Positions 44,097-52,438 of a stretch of DNA of 64,000 bases are shown here, piece after piece (the stretch's first letter is position 1; each line of letters begins with the position of its first letter). The stretch is from NCBI GenBank assembly GCA_002366565.1, contig DFBJ01000013.1, forward strand, positions 741,099-805,098, read 5' to 3'. A program made the position numbers and the translations under genes. Below the pieces are notes generated by a model. That model was not told the origin of the DNA, did no database searches, and was given only the letters and a program-made list of their open reading frames with translations. This DNA comes from Bacteriovoracaceae bacterium UBA3083. GTDB taxonomy: Bacteria > Bdellovibrionota > Bacteriovoracia > Bacteriovoracales > Bacteriovoracaceae.

Positions 44097-47000
44097 TTAA
44101 TCAAGATTAAATGCTGAACGACTTATCAAATCTGCACCGGTGTCATTATCAATAAGTTCTACCGCACCTGATTCGTTCACTTTTAAATGGAATGTCTCAT
44201 TTTCATATTGATAAAGCTCCAACTTCTCCTCTCCAAGCGAATAAGTATATTTCTTATTTACTTTAACTGAGCCTTTAACTTTTTCAGCGAGTCTAAGAAA
44301 TAAATCCTTAGAAGCTTTAGTAGAAGTTTTTATTGAGCTTAAGTCTCTTGTAAAGAAAACTCCACTCTCAACATCAATATTCTTCTTTCCAATTTTACTT
44401 AGAAGATCTTTTAAACCATTACTTCTTTTAACTCTTTCCTCTTCTTTCTCTTTTGAATCTAGAGCTTTATCTGAATTCTTGATGGCCTCTTCTATTAATT
44501 CATTATCAACAATAGCAGGTAGATCTGAATATTCTTCGTCTTGAGCAATTGAATCATTAGTTGATGAGCTAGCAGAGTCAGTAAACGTAGAACTAGAACC
44601 AGAAGGTAAAGATGAACTTCCACCAGAATTACTTGAAGAACTACTAGATGAAGAAACCGGATTTCCCACATTAGTGTTTACAGTATTATTTGTACCAACT
44701 CTTGCACTCGCAATACTCTCACTTGGATTAGTAGTCACTCCATTTATACTAGCGACTTCTTGAACATCTTCTTCTGATGGAACTTTAGAGAAGTCACTCT
44801 CTATAGATTCTCTCACTTTAGATAAAGCACTTAGTTCTTCATCTAATTGATTAAGTTCATTTCTTTTCCCTATCTCTTTCAATTTACTCTTAGCACTTGT
44901 AATTTTGGTAGAGGAAGTTGATGACTTATTTACTTTATTTAGTCTATCTATATAGTCATAAGCTTTCGAAACTTCATTTTGTCTATCATTGAATATTTGA
45001 TCCGCTTCACTTTGACTTAAGTTTGAATTCGACTTTTGGATTTCAGATACAATTTGCTCTCTATTTTCTTCTGAATACATATTTTTAACTGTTGCAGCTT
45101 GAGCAAGTGCTCCCTTAGAAAAAGCACTCATCTCTTGAACACCTAGTACATCTTTTGCAGATGTTAAACTTTCAGAAAACTTTTCTGATTCTCCATTTGC
45201 CATATTTTGAATTGCTTCAGCTTCTCTCTCAGCTTGCTCAGAGGACATTATAATCCCTTTAGCTGCAAGGTGAGTACTTAAAGACGCCACAACAGCAGTC
45301 TTAGAGATTCCAGAACCAGACTTATCTTCATGCTCTGATTCCTCTTTCTTTTCAGCAAGTTTTTTCTTTTCTTCATTTCTTTTTTCTTCTGCAATCTTCC
45401 TCTTTTCCTCAGCAGCCTGTCTCTTCTTCTCTAATTGCTCTCTTCTTGCTTTTGACTCTTCAGAGCTATTTTTTTGAGTCACCTTTTTTTCATTTCTTTC
45501 TTGACGAGTAGGTCTACTTTCTCTGCTTGCTTGACGTTCTCTACTTCCACTATCTCTTTCGTAGCTTGAGTTTGAAGAGTGTGTCTCACTAGAAGTTGAA
45601 GAAGTAATATGATTTTCATTCTTCAGCACACTTGGACCATCAGAAACTTTCTCACCTCTCTTTACTAGAGAAGTTGCTTTCGCATTATGTCCTGAGAGCC
45701 TACTCTTTTCATGAGTCCTCTCACTGAGAATCCTCTGCGCTCTGTCTGAAACTTTTGCTTTTTCAGCAATTTTTATAATCTTATCGGCATCAGCTTTAGT
45801 GGATCCTTTAGCGACATTAGAAACTACCTTAGCTCCTACAAGTACACCTTTCTCAGCTATCTTCTCACTAATTCGTCCAGGAATATTTCCCTTTTCTACA
45901 ACGGCTTTCGTAACCATTACGACTTTACTTTCGTTTACAACTTTTGAAATGCTATCAATTTTATCCTTAATTCTTAAGGCCTTCTCTGAAGTCACTGAAT
46001 AAATCTTCATTGCAACTTCTGTAGACTTACTTATCCCGGCTCCTGCAGCGGCTACTGCTCGAGTCAACTTAGTGTCAGCTTTAACTTTATTAGTCTTATT
46101 GAATGATGGAGCTACCGATTTAACCTTTGAAGATACTTTTGTAGCTACAGCAGCAAGTGTCTTCGCACCTGCTCTCGCGGTAAGATTAGCAGCAGTCCCA
46201 ACTCCTGCAGTAAGAAAGGCAACACCAACTTCAGATGAGATTGCACCAATTGCCACACAAGTCGCATTAATTCTATCGTCACAATCAATACAGTCATAAC
46301 TCTCTAAAGGTTGTAAGCATTTAGAAAACTGAGGCTTTCCTTCCCACTTACTGCAGAAGACTGAAGTTTTAACCCAATCATCTACACCTTTTTTAATATT
46401 ATCTATTAAGTTAGAAAACCACTTTCCTGGATCATCCCAGAAGTCCTCTACATCCTTTTGACTTTGGATAGCTTTGGCATGTAACTTATCTGCCTCATCA
46501 TCAAACCATCCACCAATATCAAATAATGACTTAGTTCCTTTAGATACTAGATCCCAAACACTTGAGGCACTTGACCAAAGGTTAGCAGCGAAAGCATATA
46601 CAAAGTCTTTAATACAGTTTGATTTTCCATCTGCTATACATTCATTATCGTAGTTTTTATCTTTAACAGTATTTTTAACAAATTTTTGAATAGGCTTTCT
46701 GATTATTCGTGGAAGCATTGAAGCGCCATCTTTAATAGCTCTCAACTTATTACATTCCCATGCTCTTCCGCAGTCTTTTTCAAATTCTTTCTTCTCAGCT
46801 TCATTACATGTGACATTGTCAGTAACTTCCTGAACATCATTTAGAAAAGGGATCACTTTTGGATTCTCTCTCTCTTCTACACAGTCTTGAAATTGCTTAT
46901 ATACATCCGGATTAGAAGACATTAACTCTTCTCTATTTTCAAATTCAACTTTTAGATAGTCCAAAGTATCTCGACAAGAAAAGAACTCATCACTTATATA

Positions 47001-47150
47001 GACATCCTCTCTAAGGTCATTATTTTGATCTATACAATACTCTTCAAATTTATCGAGAGTCTCAACAAAGGTATCAACTTCAGAACTCGCTGAAACTAGA
47101 AAACTTTGCATTAATAATATTATAAATAGGATATTTTTAGTCATAAGCAT
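44097..47150 (-). CDS. Large exported mosaic protein of unknown function
   Basis: 1017 residues. Signal peptide at about 1-22 (ILFIILLMQSFLVSASS). The N-terminal 280 residues contain about 14 cysteines in CIDQ, SCRD, DCVEE, DCGRAWEC, CIDCDDR-type spacings, so a disulfide-bonded domain is likely. A hydrophobic Ala/Gly segment (about 285-330, AIGAISSEVGVAFLTAGVGTAANL) is followed by long Lys-rich helices, a charged coiled coil (about 555-605, REQLEKKRQAAEEKRKIAEE), a Ser/Gly/Asn-rich tract (about 855-890) and a final globular piece. No family is recognised. A sigma-28-like promoter precedes it. The Ser tract may be a flexible surface linker. Confidence 0.75.
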   Translation of the reverse strand: MLMTKNILFIILLMQSFLVSASSEVDTFVETLDKFEEYCIDQNNDLREDVYISDEFFSCRDTLDYLKVEFENREELMSSNPDVYKQFQDCVEERENPKVIPFLNDVQEVTDNVTCNEAEKKEFEKDCGRAWECNKLRAIKDGASMLPRIIRKPIQKFVKNTVKDKNYDNECIADGKSNCIKDFVYAFAANLWSSASSVWDLVSKGTKSLFDIGGWFDDEADKLHAKAIQSQKDVEDFWDDPGKWFSNLIDNIKKGVDDWVKTSVFCSKWEGKPQFSKCLQPLESYDCIDCDDRINATCVAIGAISSEVGVAFLTAGVGTAANLTARAGAKTLAAVATKVSSKVKSVAPSFNKTNKVKADTKLTRAVAAAGAGISKSTEVAMKIYSVTSEKALRIKDKIDSISKVVNESKVVMVTKAVVEKGNIPGRISEKIAEKGVLVGAKVVSNVAKGSTKADADKIIKIAEKAKVSDRAQRILSERTHEKSRLSGHNAKATSLVKRGEKVSDGPSVLKNENHITSSTSSETHSSNSSYERDSGSRERQASRESRPTRQERNEKKVTQKNSSEESKARREQLEKKRQAAEEKRKIAEEKRNEEKKKLAEKKEESEHEDKSGSGISKTAVVASLSTHLAAKGIIMSSEQAEREAEAIQNMANGESEKFSESLTSAKDVLGVQEMSAFSKGALAQAATVKNMYSEENREQIVSEIQKSNSNLSQSEADQIFNDRQNEVSKAYDYIDRLNKVNKSSTSSTKITSAKSKLKEIGKRNELNQLDEELSALSKVRESIESDFSKVPSEEDVQEVASINGVTTNPSESIASARVGTNNTVNTNVGNPVSSSSSSSSNSGGSSSLPSGSSSTFTDSASSSTNDSIAQDEEYSDLPAIVDNELIEEAIKNSDKALDSKEKEEERVKRSNGLKDLLSKIGKKNIDVESGVFFTRDLSSIKTSTKASKDLFLRLAEKVKGSVKVNKKYTYSLGEEKLELYQYENETFHLKVNESGAVELIDNDTGADLISRSAFNLD

Positions 47151-47202
47151 TATAGTTTTTTTCTTTATAAATAAATGAAATTAAAGAACTTTCTCCAAGA
47201 AC

Positions 47203-47230
47203 CTATCGAAAATAAATTAAGATTTCTTTA
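47203..47230 (-). promoter_or_regulatory. Sigma-28-like promoter of the large exported-protein gene
   Basis: Minus strand TAAAGAAA (complement of 47223-47230), 12-nt spacer, TTCGATAG (complement of 47203-47210). Same spacing and the same CGATA core as the motif at 37239-37266. Start expected near 47196, leader about 45 nt. The region is AT-rich, so chance matches to TAAAG are easy. Confidence 0.4.
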
Positions 47231-47254
47231 ATTATTTTAATATACAATCCGAAG

Positions 47255-47260
47255 TATAAT
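47255..47260 (+). promoter_or_regulatory. Possible -10 element for the TTG-start exported protein
   Basis: Exact TATAAT 28 nt before the TTG at 47288. The -35 region is only TTATTT at a 17-nt spacing. Confidence 0.35.
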
Positions 47261-47287
47261 ATGAATAAATTATGAGGGTTTGCTATT

Positions 47288-47866
47288 TTGAAAGAGACTA
47301 ACTTTACACAAATTCATTTTTATAATTATAAGTATTTATTAATACTTCTATTCTTAACATTCTTCTTAACTAATTCACCCACATTAGCGATGGAAAAAAA
47401 ATTTCCAGTGGGTAGTAATAAGATAAGTTTATACTACCCAGAAAAGTGGCAGCACGCCTTTAACTTCCTTAGTACTCCACTTACCTTATTTGGTCCCGTA
47501 CTTGATGGTAGAAGGGCCGTAATATCAATTAACAATACAGATATTCCAAACTTTTCATTTGATAAGAAAGAACTTCAAGATAATGAAGGATCATATAAGA
47601 AAGGAAGACTTAAATGGCTTAAAAAGAATAAAGGAAAAGTTGTTAGGTTTACTGGATATAGAGTATCTAAATGGAAGAACATTCCAGAAGTTCATTCAAT
47701 TGGATACTCCTATACAATTAAAAATGATTTATTTTTAGAGAAGTCATATTTCTTTAACTGCAATAATGAGCTATTTAATATTTCAACTCTCATGACTTGG
47801 AAACAAAATAAAGAACATGGAAAGACAGTGAAGAAAATCTTAAATTCTTTGAAGTGTTTAAACTAA
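47288..47866 (+). CDS. Exported protein of unknown function
   Basis: 192 residues with a TTG start; GAGGG lies about 10 nt upstream and no ATG is available before the end of the signal peptide. The hydrophobic core is YLLILLFLTFFLTNSP (about 17-32), followed by a TLAM cleavage region. The mature part reads VGSNKISLYYPEKWQHAFNFLSTPLTLFGP and KKGRLKWLKKNKGKVVRFTGYR, with two late cysteines (FNCNN, LKCLN). No family is recognised. Its 3' end overlaps the recO 3' end by 9 nt. Confidence 0.7.
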   Translation: MKETNFTQIHFYNYKYLLILLFLTFFLTNSPTLAMEKKFPVGSNKISLYYPEKWQHAFNFLSTPLTLFGPVLDGRRAVISINNTDIPNFSFDKKELQDNEGSYKKGRLKWLKKNKGKVVRFTGYRVSKWKNIPEVHSIGYSYTIKNDLFLEKSYFFNCNNELFNISTLMTWKQNKEHGKTVKKILNSLKCLN

Positions 47867-48658
47867 TAAAGAGAAAGTTTTAAATTCACTCCTAGGCACC
47901 TGTACTTGATAGCATAAATAATCAATCATTCTATTAGAAAACTTCACAGGAACTTCATTAAAACTCTGTAACTGATCATACTTCTGCATCGCCAATTGAC
48001 AAAGGTAGTTCCACATTACTTTTGCCTCACTTCCATTAATTTTTAAATCTAACATATCTTGATTAAGACAGCTTATATCTGCAAACCCACCCTGTTCATC
48101 TAATAGAGCAATTTCACTTACTGAACTAAGGTCTACTCCACTTAAAACACAGTTATTTCTCTCAGGAAAAACTCCTTGATCAATTAATGTTTTCCCTAAA
48201 AATATAAAGAGATCAGAATTGAATTGTTCTCCCTTTTGTATTTTTCTTTCTAAATAAAAAATAGCATTACTAAGAACTTTGAACATAGAATCTTTTTCTA
48301 ATTGCTCATGATACAAGCTTTCAAACAAATTTGCTTCAACAACTAACTTATCTGATAGTTCTAAAAATGCACACATCAGATAAAATGCTCGGTGGTTCTC
48401 TCTTATGCCTTTGTGATGCCAAGAGAGCGACCATTCCTTCACGGAGTAAATACTTGCATCTCTCTTAGCACGAGTTAACTCAACTTTTACTAAGTGACCT
48501 AACTCCAAAAAAGAACTCTTTTTCTTTGTTCCACCACCTTGTCCACCATAGAATACGACAGATATTTTCTCACCACTTCTTAGTAGTAAACGACATATCA
48601 AGTGACGATCTTTGAATGGTACTTTTGAAAGAATTATTCCTTCAAGCTTAGTAATCAT
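47858..48658 (-). CDS. recO: DNA repair protein RecO
   Basis: 266 residues. The N-terminal OB fold reads LEGIILSKVPFKDRHLICRLLLRSGEKISVVFYGGQGG, the typical RecO opening, and the helical C-terminal part has CVLSGVDLSS in place of the usual zinc-site CxxC (only one Cys). RecO loads RecA onto SSB-coated DNA with RecR. Length is normal. It overlaps the helicase gene by 4 nt (ATGA), so the two are translated together. Confidence 0.78.
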   Translation of the reverse strand: MITKLEGIILSKVPFKDRHLICRLLLRSGEKISVVFYGGQGGGTKKKSSFLELGHLVKVELTRAKRDASIYSVKEWSLSWHHKGIRENHRAFYLMCAFLELSDKLVVEANLFESLYHEQLEKDSMFKVLSNAIFYLERKIQKGEQFNSDLFIFLGKTLIDQGVFPERNNCVLSGVDLSSVSEIALLDEQGGFADISCLNQDMLDLKINGSEAKVMWNYLCQLAMQKYDQLQSFNEVPVKFSNRMIDYLCYQVQVPRSEFKTFSLLV

Positions 48659-49680
48659 ATATTTAACCTAGTATTGAGAAAATCTCTCAATAAAAGTACC
48701 AGAGAATGAAATGAATTCCTAATTGATCTCCATTCTTTTTTCTCCATTTCATGAACTTCATAGGCTGATCCATCTCTACCTCCTCTTCCAACCATCTGAA
48801 TCCAGAAGTCATTATTTTCGATAGGATAGCTTAGGAATACTTCCCTAATGATTGGTAAGTTTACTCCATGACTTAACGCTGAAGTAGAGAAGATACACTT
48901 AGGCCTTGGGTTTTCAGCTAAGTCTTGTAGAAATTTATCGACTTCTCCCCCAACACATCCGATTGCCTTGATCTTCCTTCTACGGCAAAAGTCTAACCAC
49001 CTATCAACATCCCTTCTCATTCTACAAAAGTAGAGAATTGTTCCATCTGTACTCGTATCTAAGGATTTTAAAAATCTCCTATTTAATACTTTCTCTCCAA
49101 GCAGAGAGTAATTACTTACTTTCTCAGGTTTATTTAATAGTCTTTGGTTACCAAGGTTAATTAAATAAAGATGCTCAAGTCCAAGCCTGAAATCTCTTTT
49201 CCAGAACTCTAGGAGGTGCATGTCCATCGTTGCAGTAAGGCCAAGAATTTGACCTTCATTATTACAAGTCTCCATAACTCTCTCCCACAAAAGAGGTCTA
49301 AATGACTGTCCCCAGTAATAAAAGAGGTGGAATTCATCAAAAATATACAGTGTATTTTCGATTGAAAATGCCTCTATTATTTCACTAGAGAGCTTCTCTG
49401 CTGTGCAGATGAGTAATCCCTTCTTCTTACTCGAAAAGTTCTTAAATTCAACACTAGATGAGCTAACACTGCTTAGAGAGAGAATATTCTTTAATCCCTC
49501 AGTTCTCTTATGAAACTCTTCGGCCAAAGCCCTTAGCGGAGAAATAAAGACCACTCGACCTCCATATTTCTCATATAATTCAAGTACCAATGTCGTCTTC
49601 CCCCACCCTGGAGGAGCTAGCATTAGAGTAAATGAGCTCTTAATTTCCACAAAAGGTAATATATTGATTTCTCTATCCAT
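48655..49680 (-). CDS. Compact superfamily 2 helicase
   Basis: 341 residues, much shorter than usual SF2 helicases. Walker A PPGWGKTT at about 23-30, the DEFH box in LYIFDEFHLF, motif III GLTATMD, motif V STSALSHGVNLP and motif VI QMVGRGGRDG are all present. No accessory domain is visible. By partner it may serve DNA repair, since it is coupled to recO by a 4-nt overlap. The helicase is translated first. Gene identity in the literature is unknown to me. Confidence 0.85.
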   Translation of the reverse strand: MDREINILPFVEIKSSFTLMLAPPGWGKTTLVLELYEKYGGRVVFISPLRALAEEFHKRTEGLKNILSLSSVSSSSVEFKNFSSKKKGLLICTAEKLSSEIIEAFSIENTLYIFDEFHLFYYWGQSFRPLLWERVMETCNNEGQILGLTATMDMHLLEFWKRDFRLGLEHLYLINLGNQRLLNKPEKVSNYSLLGEKVLNRRFLKSLDTSTDGTILYFCRMRRDVDRWLDFCRRRKIKAIGCVGGEVDKFLQDLAENPRPKCIFSTSALSHGVNLPIIREVFLSYPIENNDFWIQMVGRGGRDGSAYEVHEMEKKEWRSIRNSFHSLVLLLRDFLNTRLNI

Positions 49681-49752
49681 ATATTTTACTTTGCAAGAAA
49701 CACCTATTTTAGGTATTAAAGTGAAGTAAATTCACTCAACAGATTTGGAATA

Positions 49753-50466
49753 ATGAACAGTATTTGCTTTTTTAAAGATGAAATTATTGACCAGAAGCAG
49801 ATTCTCCTACAAGACGAGAAAAGGCTAGGTCATATAAATACTCACTTGAAATCAAAAGTTTCAGATATTGTAACGATTACGATCCTAGACCAAGGTATCT
49901 ACAAAGCAAAAATTGTAGAACTTGATTTATCTAAATGTGTCCTTGAGATTACTGAGCAGACAGCTCATAAGGAACCATGGTTTCACCTATTAATTGGGCT
50001 AAGTCGCCCTCAAACAATAAAAAAAGTATTAGAGCATTCAACAACTCTAGGAGCGGCATCATTTAATTTGTTCAAGGCCCAGCTTTCAGAGAAGAGTTAC
50101 TCTCAATCTAAGATATACGAAAACTCAAAATTTCAAACATACATGATTGATGGGTTAGCACAGTCGAAAGTCTATTCTCAGCTTCCAGACTTCTCACTAA
50201 GTAACTACTTAAACATAGATCGATTTAAAGACCATAAGAACAAGTATTTTCTCTCTTTAAATACAACCGATACTTTCAAAGATATGAGTTCAAATGATCT
50301 ACAAAACCCTCTACTTGCAATTGGGCCAGAAAGAGGATGGACAAAGAAAGAAGAGACCTTGCTACTAGAAGCAGGATTTTCACCTATTAAAATTAGTCAG
50401 TCGGTACTTAGAGTTGAACATGCCATTTATACGTCCGTAGGACAATTAGAAATGCTTCGCCTTTAG
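49753..50466 (+). CDS. rsmE: 16S rRNA m3U1498 methyltransferase RsmE-like
   Basis: 237 residues. The N-terminal PUA-like part includes DEKRLGHINTHLKSKVSDIVTI. The SPOUT knot is at the C-terminus: LLAIGPERGWTKKEETLLLEAGFSPIKISQSVLRVEHA, where IGPEGGx is slightly changed to IGPERGW. It would methylate 16S rRNA. Its stop overlaps the response-regulator stop by 4 nt. Confidence 0.88.
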   Translation: MNSICFFKDEIIDQKQILLQDEKRLGHINTHLKSKVSDIVTITILDQGIYKAKIVELDLSKCVLEITEQTAHKEPWFHLLIGLSRPQTIKKVLEHSTTLGAASFNLFKAQLSEKSYSQSKIYENSKFQTYMIDGLAQSKVYSQLPDFSLSNYLNIDRFKDHKNKYFLSLNTTDTFKDMSSNDLQNPLLAIGPERGWTKKEETLLLEAGFSPIKISQSVLRVEHAIYTSVGQLEMLRL

Positions 50467-50831
50467 TACTTGTAAACGTAGGAACTTACAATTTCATAGA
50501 GATCTTTGAAATTTATAGGTTTTGCCATAAATTCGACATTTTCAATTCCCACTTTCTCTCTTAACTGATCCGTTAAAAAACCTGTAAGCATCAAGATTGG
50601 AGTTTTTTGGTTCATATTTACTCTAGTACGAACACCTGATATCAATGCCGCACCTGTCATAAATGGCATTTTATGATCTGTAATAATGAAGTCATATCTA
50701 TTTTCTTGGCACAAAATGAATGCATCCAGCCCATTATCGGCCCTATCGATGTCACACATATACTTGCTATTTAGAGTTTCCTCAAGGATATCAAGGATTT
50801 TACCCTCATCATCTACTATTAATATTTTCAT
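50463..50831 (-). CDS. Single-domain CheY-like response regulator
   Basis: 122 residues, receiver only. Acid pocket D7, D8, E9; phospho-acceptor D52 in ITDHKMP; T83 in MLTG; K104 in MAKP. It lacks an output domain, so it signals by protein-protein contact or shuttles phosphate. No kinase is adjacent. It is convergent with rsmE. Confidence 0.93.
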   Translation of the reverse strand: MKILIVDDEGKILDILEETLNSKYMCDIDRADNGLDAFILCQENRYDFIITDHKMPFMTGAALISGVRTRVNMNQKTPILMLTGFLTDQLREKVGIENVEFMAKPINFKDLYEIVSSYVYKY

Positions 50832-50883
50832 AAATTAATATTAACGTAAGTTTTAGTATAATATAAGTCTATGGCCAATAAAT

Positions 50884-50892
50884 TGATATAAT
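50884..50892 (+). promoter_or_regulatory. Extended -10 promoter of the NifU-like gene
   Basis: TGATATAAT at 50884-50892 is an exact TGn-TATAAT extended -10. It lies 44 nt before the ATG at 50937, which has CGGAG upstream. A -35 match is poor, as is common for extended -10 promoters. Confidence 0.55.
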
Positions 50893-50936
50893 AGTAAAAG
50901 GTATAAAGAAAAGATCAAAAAATTCTCGGAGAATAT

Positions 50937-51194
50937 ATGATTAGAAAAATAGAGGCCCTATTTGATGAACAAGTTAGACCTGCTCTTGCAGCTCATGGCG
51001 GAAATGTTGAAATAGTAGATATAGATAATGGAAAGCTATTTGTTAAATTAAGTGGTGGATGCCAAGGCTGCTCAAGCTCAAGTGCTACGCTTAAAGATGG
51101 AATAGAAAGAATGATTAAGCAGACCTTTCCTGAAATTGAAGAAGTTGTCGACCTTACTGACCATGAGTCAGGAGAAAAACCTTACTTTTCTTAA
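50937..51194 (+). CDS. NifU C-terminal-domain (Nfu-type) iron-sulfur protein
   Basis: 85 residues. The Nfu pattern VRPALAAHGGNVEIVDI and GGCQGCSSSSATLKDGIERMI gives the cluster cysteines C42 and C45. It carries or delivers Fe-S clusters in the cytoplasm. Its last 27 nt overlap the 3' end of the GNAT gene on the other strand. The ferredoxin at 11446 is a possible client, but that is not shown. Confidence 0.93.
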   Translation: MIRKIEALFDEQVRPALAAHGGNVEIVDIDNGKLFVKLSGGCQGCSSSSATLKDGIERMIKQTFPEIEEVVDLTDHESGEKPYFS

Positions 51195-51644
51195 GTCTTT
51201 CTTCATCCGAACACCTGCCGGTCTATTATCAATAACTTTAAAGCCTTCACTTTTATATAAATTGAAGGCCTTTTTATTTCTAGAGTCGACAACTAGCCAC
51301 AACTCTTTCTTTTTTAATTCATTAACTACAAAGTGATAAACACTCTCAAGAATTTTTCTAGATAACTTTTTTCCACGAAATTCTGGATCTACGATAAAGA
51401 AACATAAATAAACGATACCTGGTTTTTCGATATAATTCTTAATCGCAATATGTGCTAAAGGAGAATTACCATTAGACCAAGTTAGAGAGAAATTTTCTGA
51501 CTCTTTTTTAATAATCCAATCTGTCCACTCATCAATATTAATAGGATAGCTAGCTTTAGGAAAAGCAAGCTTTAAGTCATGTTCATTTCTATAGAGTTTT
51601 TTAATTATTTCAGAATTGAATTGATTTGATATCTCAAGCTTCAA
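51168..51644 (-). CDS. GNAT-family acetyltransferase
   Basis: 158 residues. The acetyl-CoA site region is IVYLCFFIVDPEFRGKKLSRKILESVYHFV (R/Q-x-x-G/A-type loop as RGKKLS). WLVVDSRNKKAFNLYKSEGFKVI gives the N-x-x-A-x-x-L-Y-x-x-x-G-F motif. Substrate unknown. It is 3 nt from the nitrilase-family gene and probably cotranscribed with it. Its 3' end overlaps the nifU-like gene. Confidence 0.88.
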   Translation of the reverse strand: MKLEISNQFNSEIIKKLYRNEHDLKLAFPKASYPINIDEWTDWIIKKESENFSLTWSNGNSPLAHIAIKNYIEKPGIVYLCFFIVDPEFRGKKLSRKILESVYHFVVNELKKKELWLVVDSRNKKAFNLYKSEGFKVIDNRPAGVRMKKDLRKVRFFS

Positions 51645-51647
51645 TAC

Positions 51648-52436
51648 TTATCTGCCCATTATAACTTGGCTTCTAACTTCGGAAATTTTATCAAGATCCA
51701 GATCTTGAACAAAAATACCTTCACCCTCTTTAGCATCAACAAGGACTTCTCCCCAAGGATCAACAATAAGAGAATGACCATATGTAGAAATGACTTCATT
51801 ATTTTCCCCCCACTGGGCAGAAGCGATAACAAAGCATTGGTTTTCAATTGCACGAGATCTAAGAAGAGTATGCCAGTGGGCCCTTCCTGTTGGGATAGTA
51901 AATGCAGATGAGTAAGTTAATACTTGAGCACCTTTCATTCTATACTCTAGAGACATCTCACTGTAGCGAAGATCAAAACAGACACCTAGTCCAATCTTTA
52001 CTCCAGAGAAATCTAGTAACTTACTTTCTGTTCCAGGAGTATAGACATCACCTTCATCTATCTTTTTTCTTTTTCCATCTCTTACGAAGTCACATGAGAA
52101 TAAGTGATTCTTATCATAGTGACCTAAATCTTCCCCAGTTGCAGAGAAGTTATAGGCCCTGTTAATAACGATACCATCTACTAAACTAGCAGCAGTTCCT
52201 CCAATAAGAGAAACTTTAAACTTCTTTGCTAGATTTTGAATATTTCTATAGTGCTCATTTTCAAATTCGACAAGATAAGGAGTAGCCCCTTTTCCATTAG
52301 ACATAGAGTAAAAACATTCAGGTAAAAAAACAGCTTTAATATTTTTTGAAGATACCTCTTCTAAAAAAGATTCAATCTTTTCTAGGTTTACTCTGTAATC
52401 TAAGACCGAAGTCATTTGAATAATGGCTACTTTCAT
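51648..52436 (-). CDS. Carbon-nitrogen hydrolase (nitrilase/omega-amidase family)
   Basis: 262 residues, normal length. The catalytic triad is visible: E40 in LPECFY, K109 in HYDKNHLF, C153 in GVCFDLRY. The layout matches Nit1/Nit2-type amidases, which remove amide from deaminated glutathione or alpha-ketoglutaramate. That substrate is inferred from similarity only. It lies 3 nt from the ugd stop and the GNAT start. Confidence 0.93.
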   Translation of the reverse strand: MKVAIIQMTSVLDYRVNLEKIESFLEEVSSKNIKAVFLPECFYSMSNGKGATPYLVEFENEHYRNIQNLAKKFKVSLIGGTAASLVDGIVINRAYNFSATGEDLGHYDKNHLFSCDFVRDGKRKKIDEGDVYTPGTESKLLDFSGVKIGLGVCFDLRYSEMSLEYRMKGAQVLTYSSAFTIPTGRAHWHTLLRSRAIENQCFVIASAQWGENNEVISTYGHSLIVDPWGEVLVDAKEGEGIFVQDLDLDKISEVRSQVIMGR

Positions 52437-52438
52437 AA

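Noticed and set aside
44630..44700. Serine-rich tract as a tandem repeat or assembly artefact
   Set aside because: Codons vary along the tract and the frame stays open; a low-complexity linker is the simplest reading.
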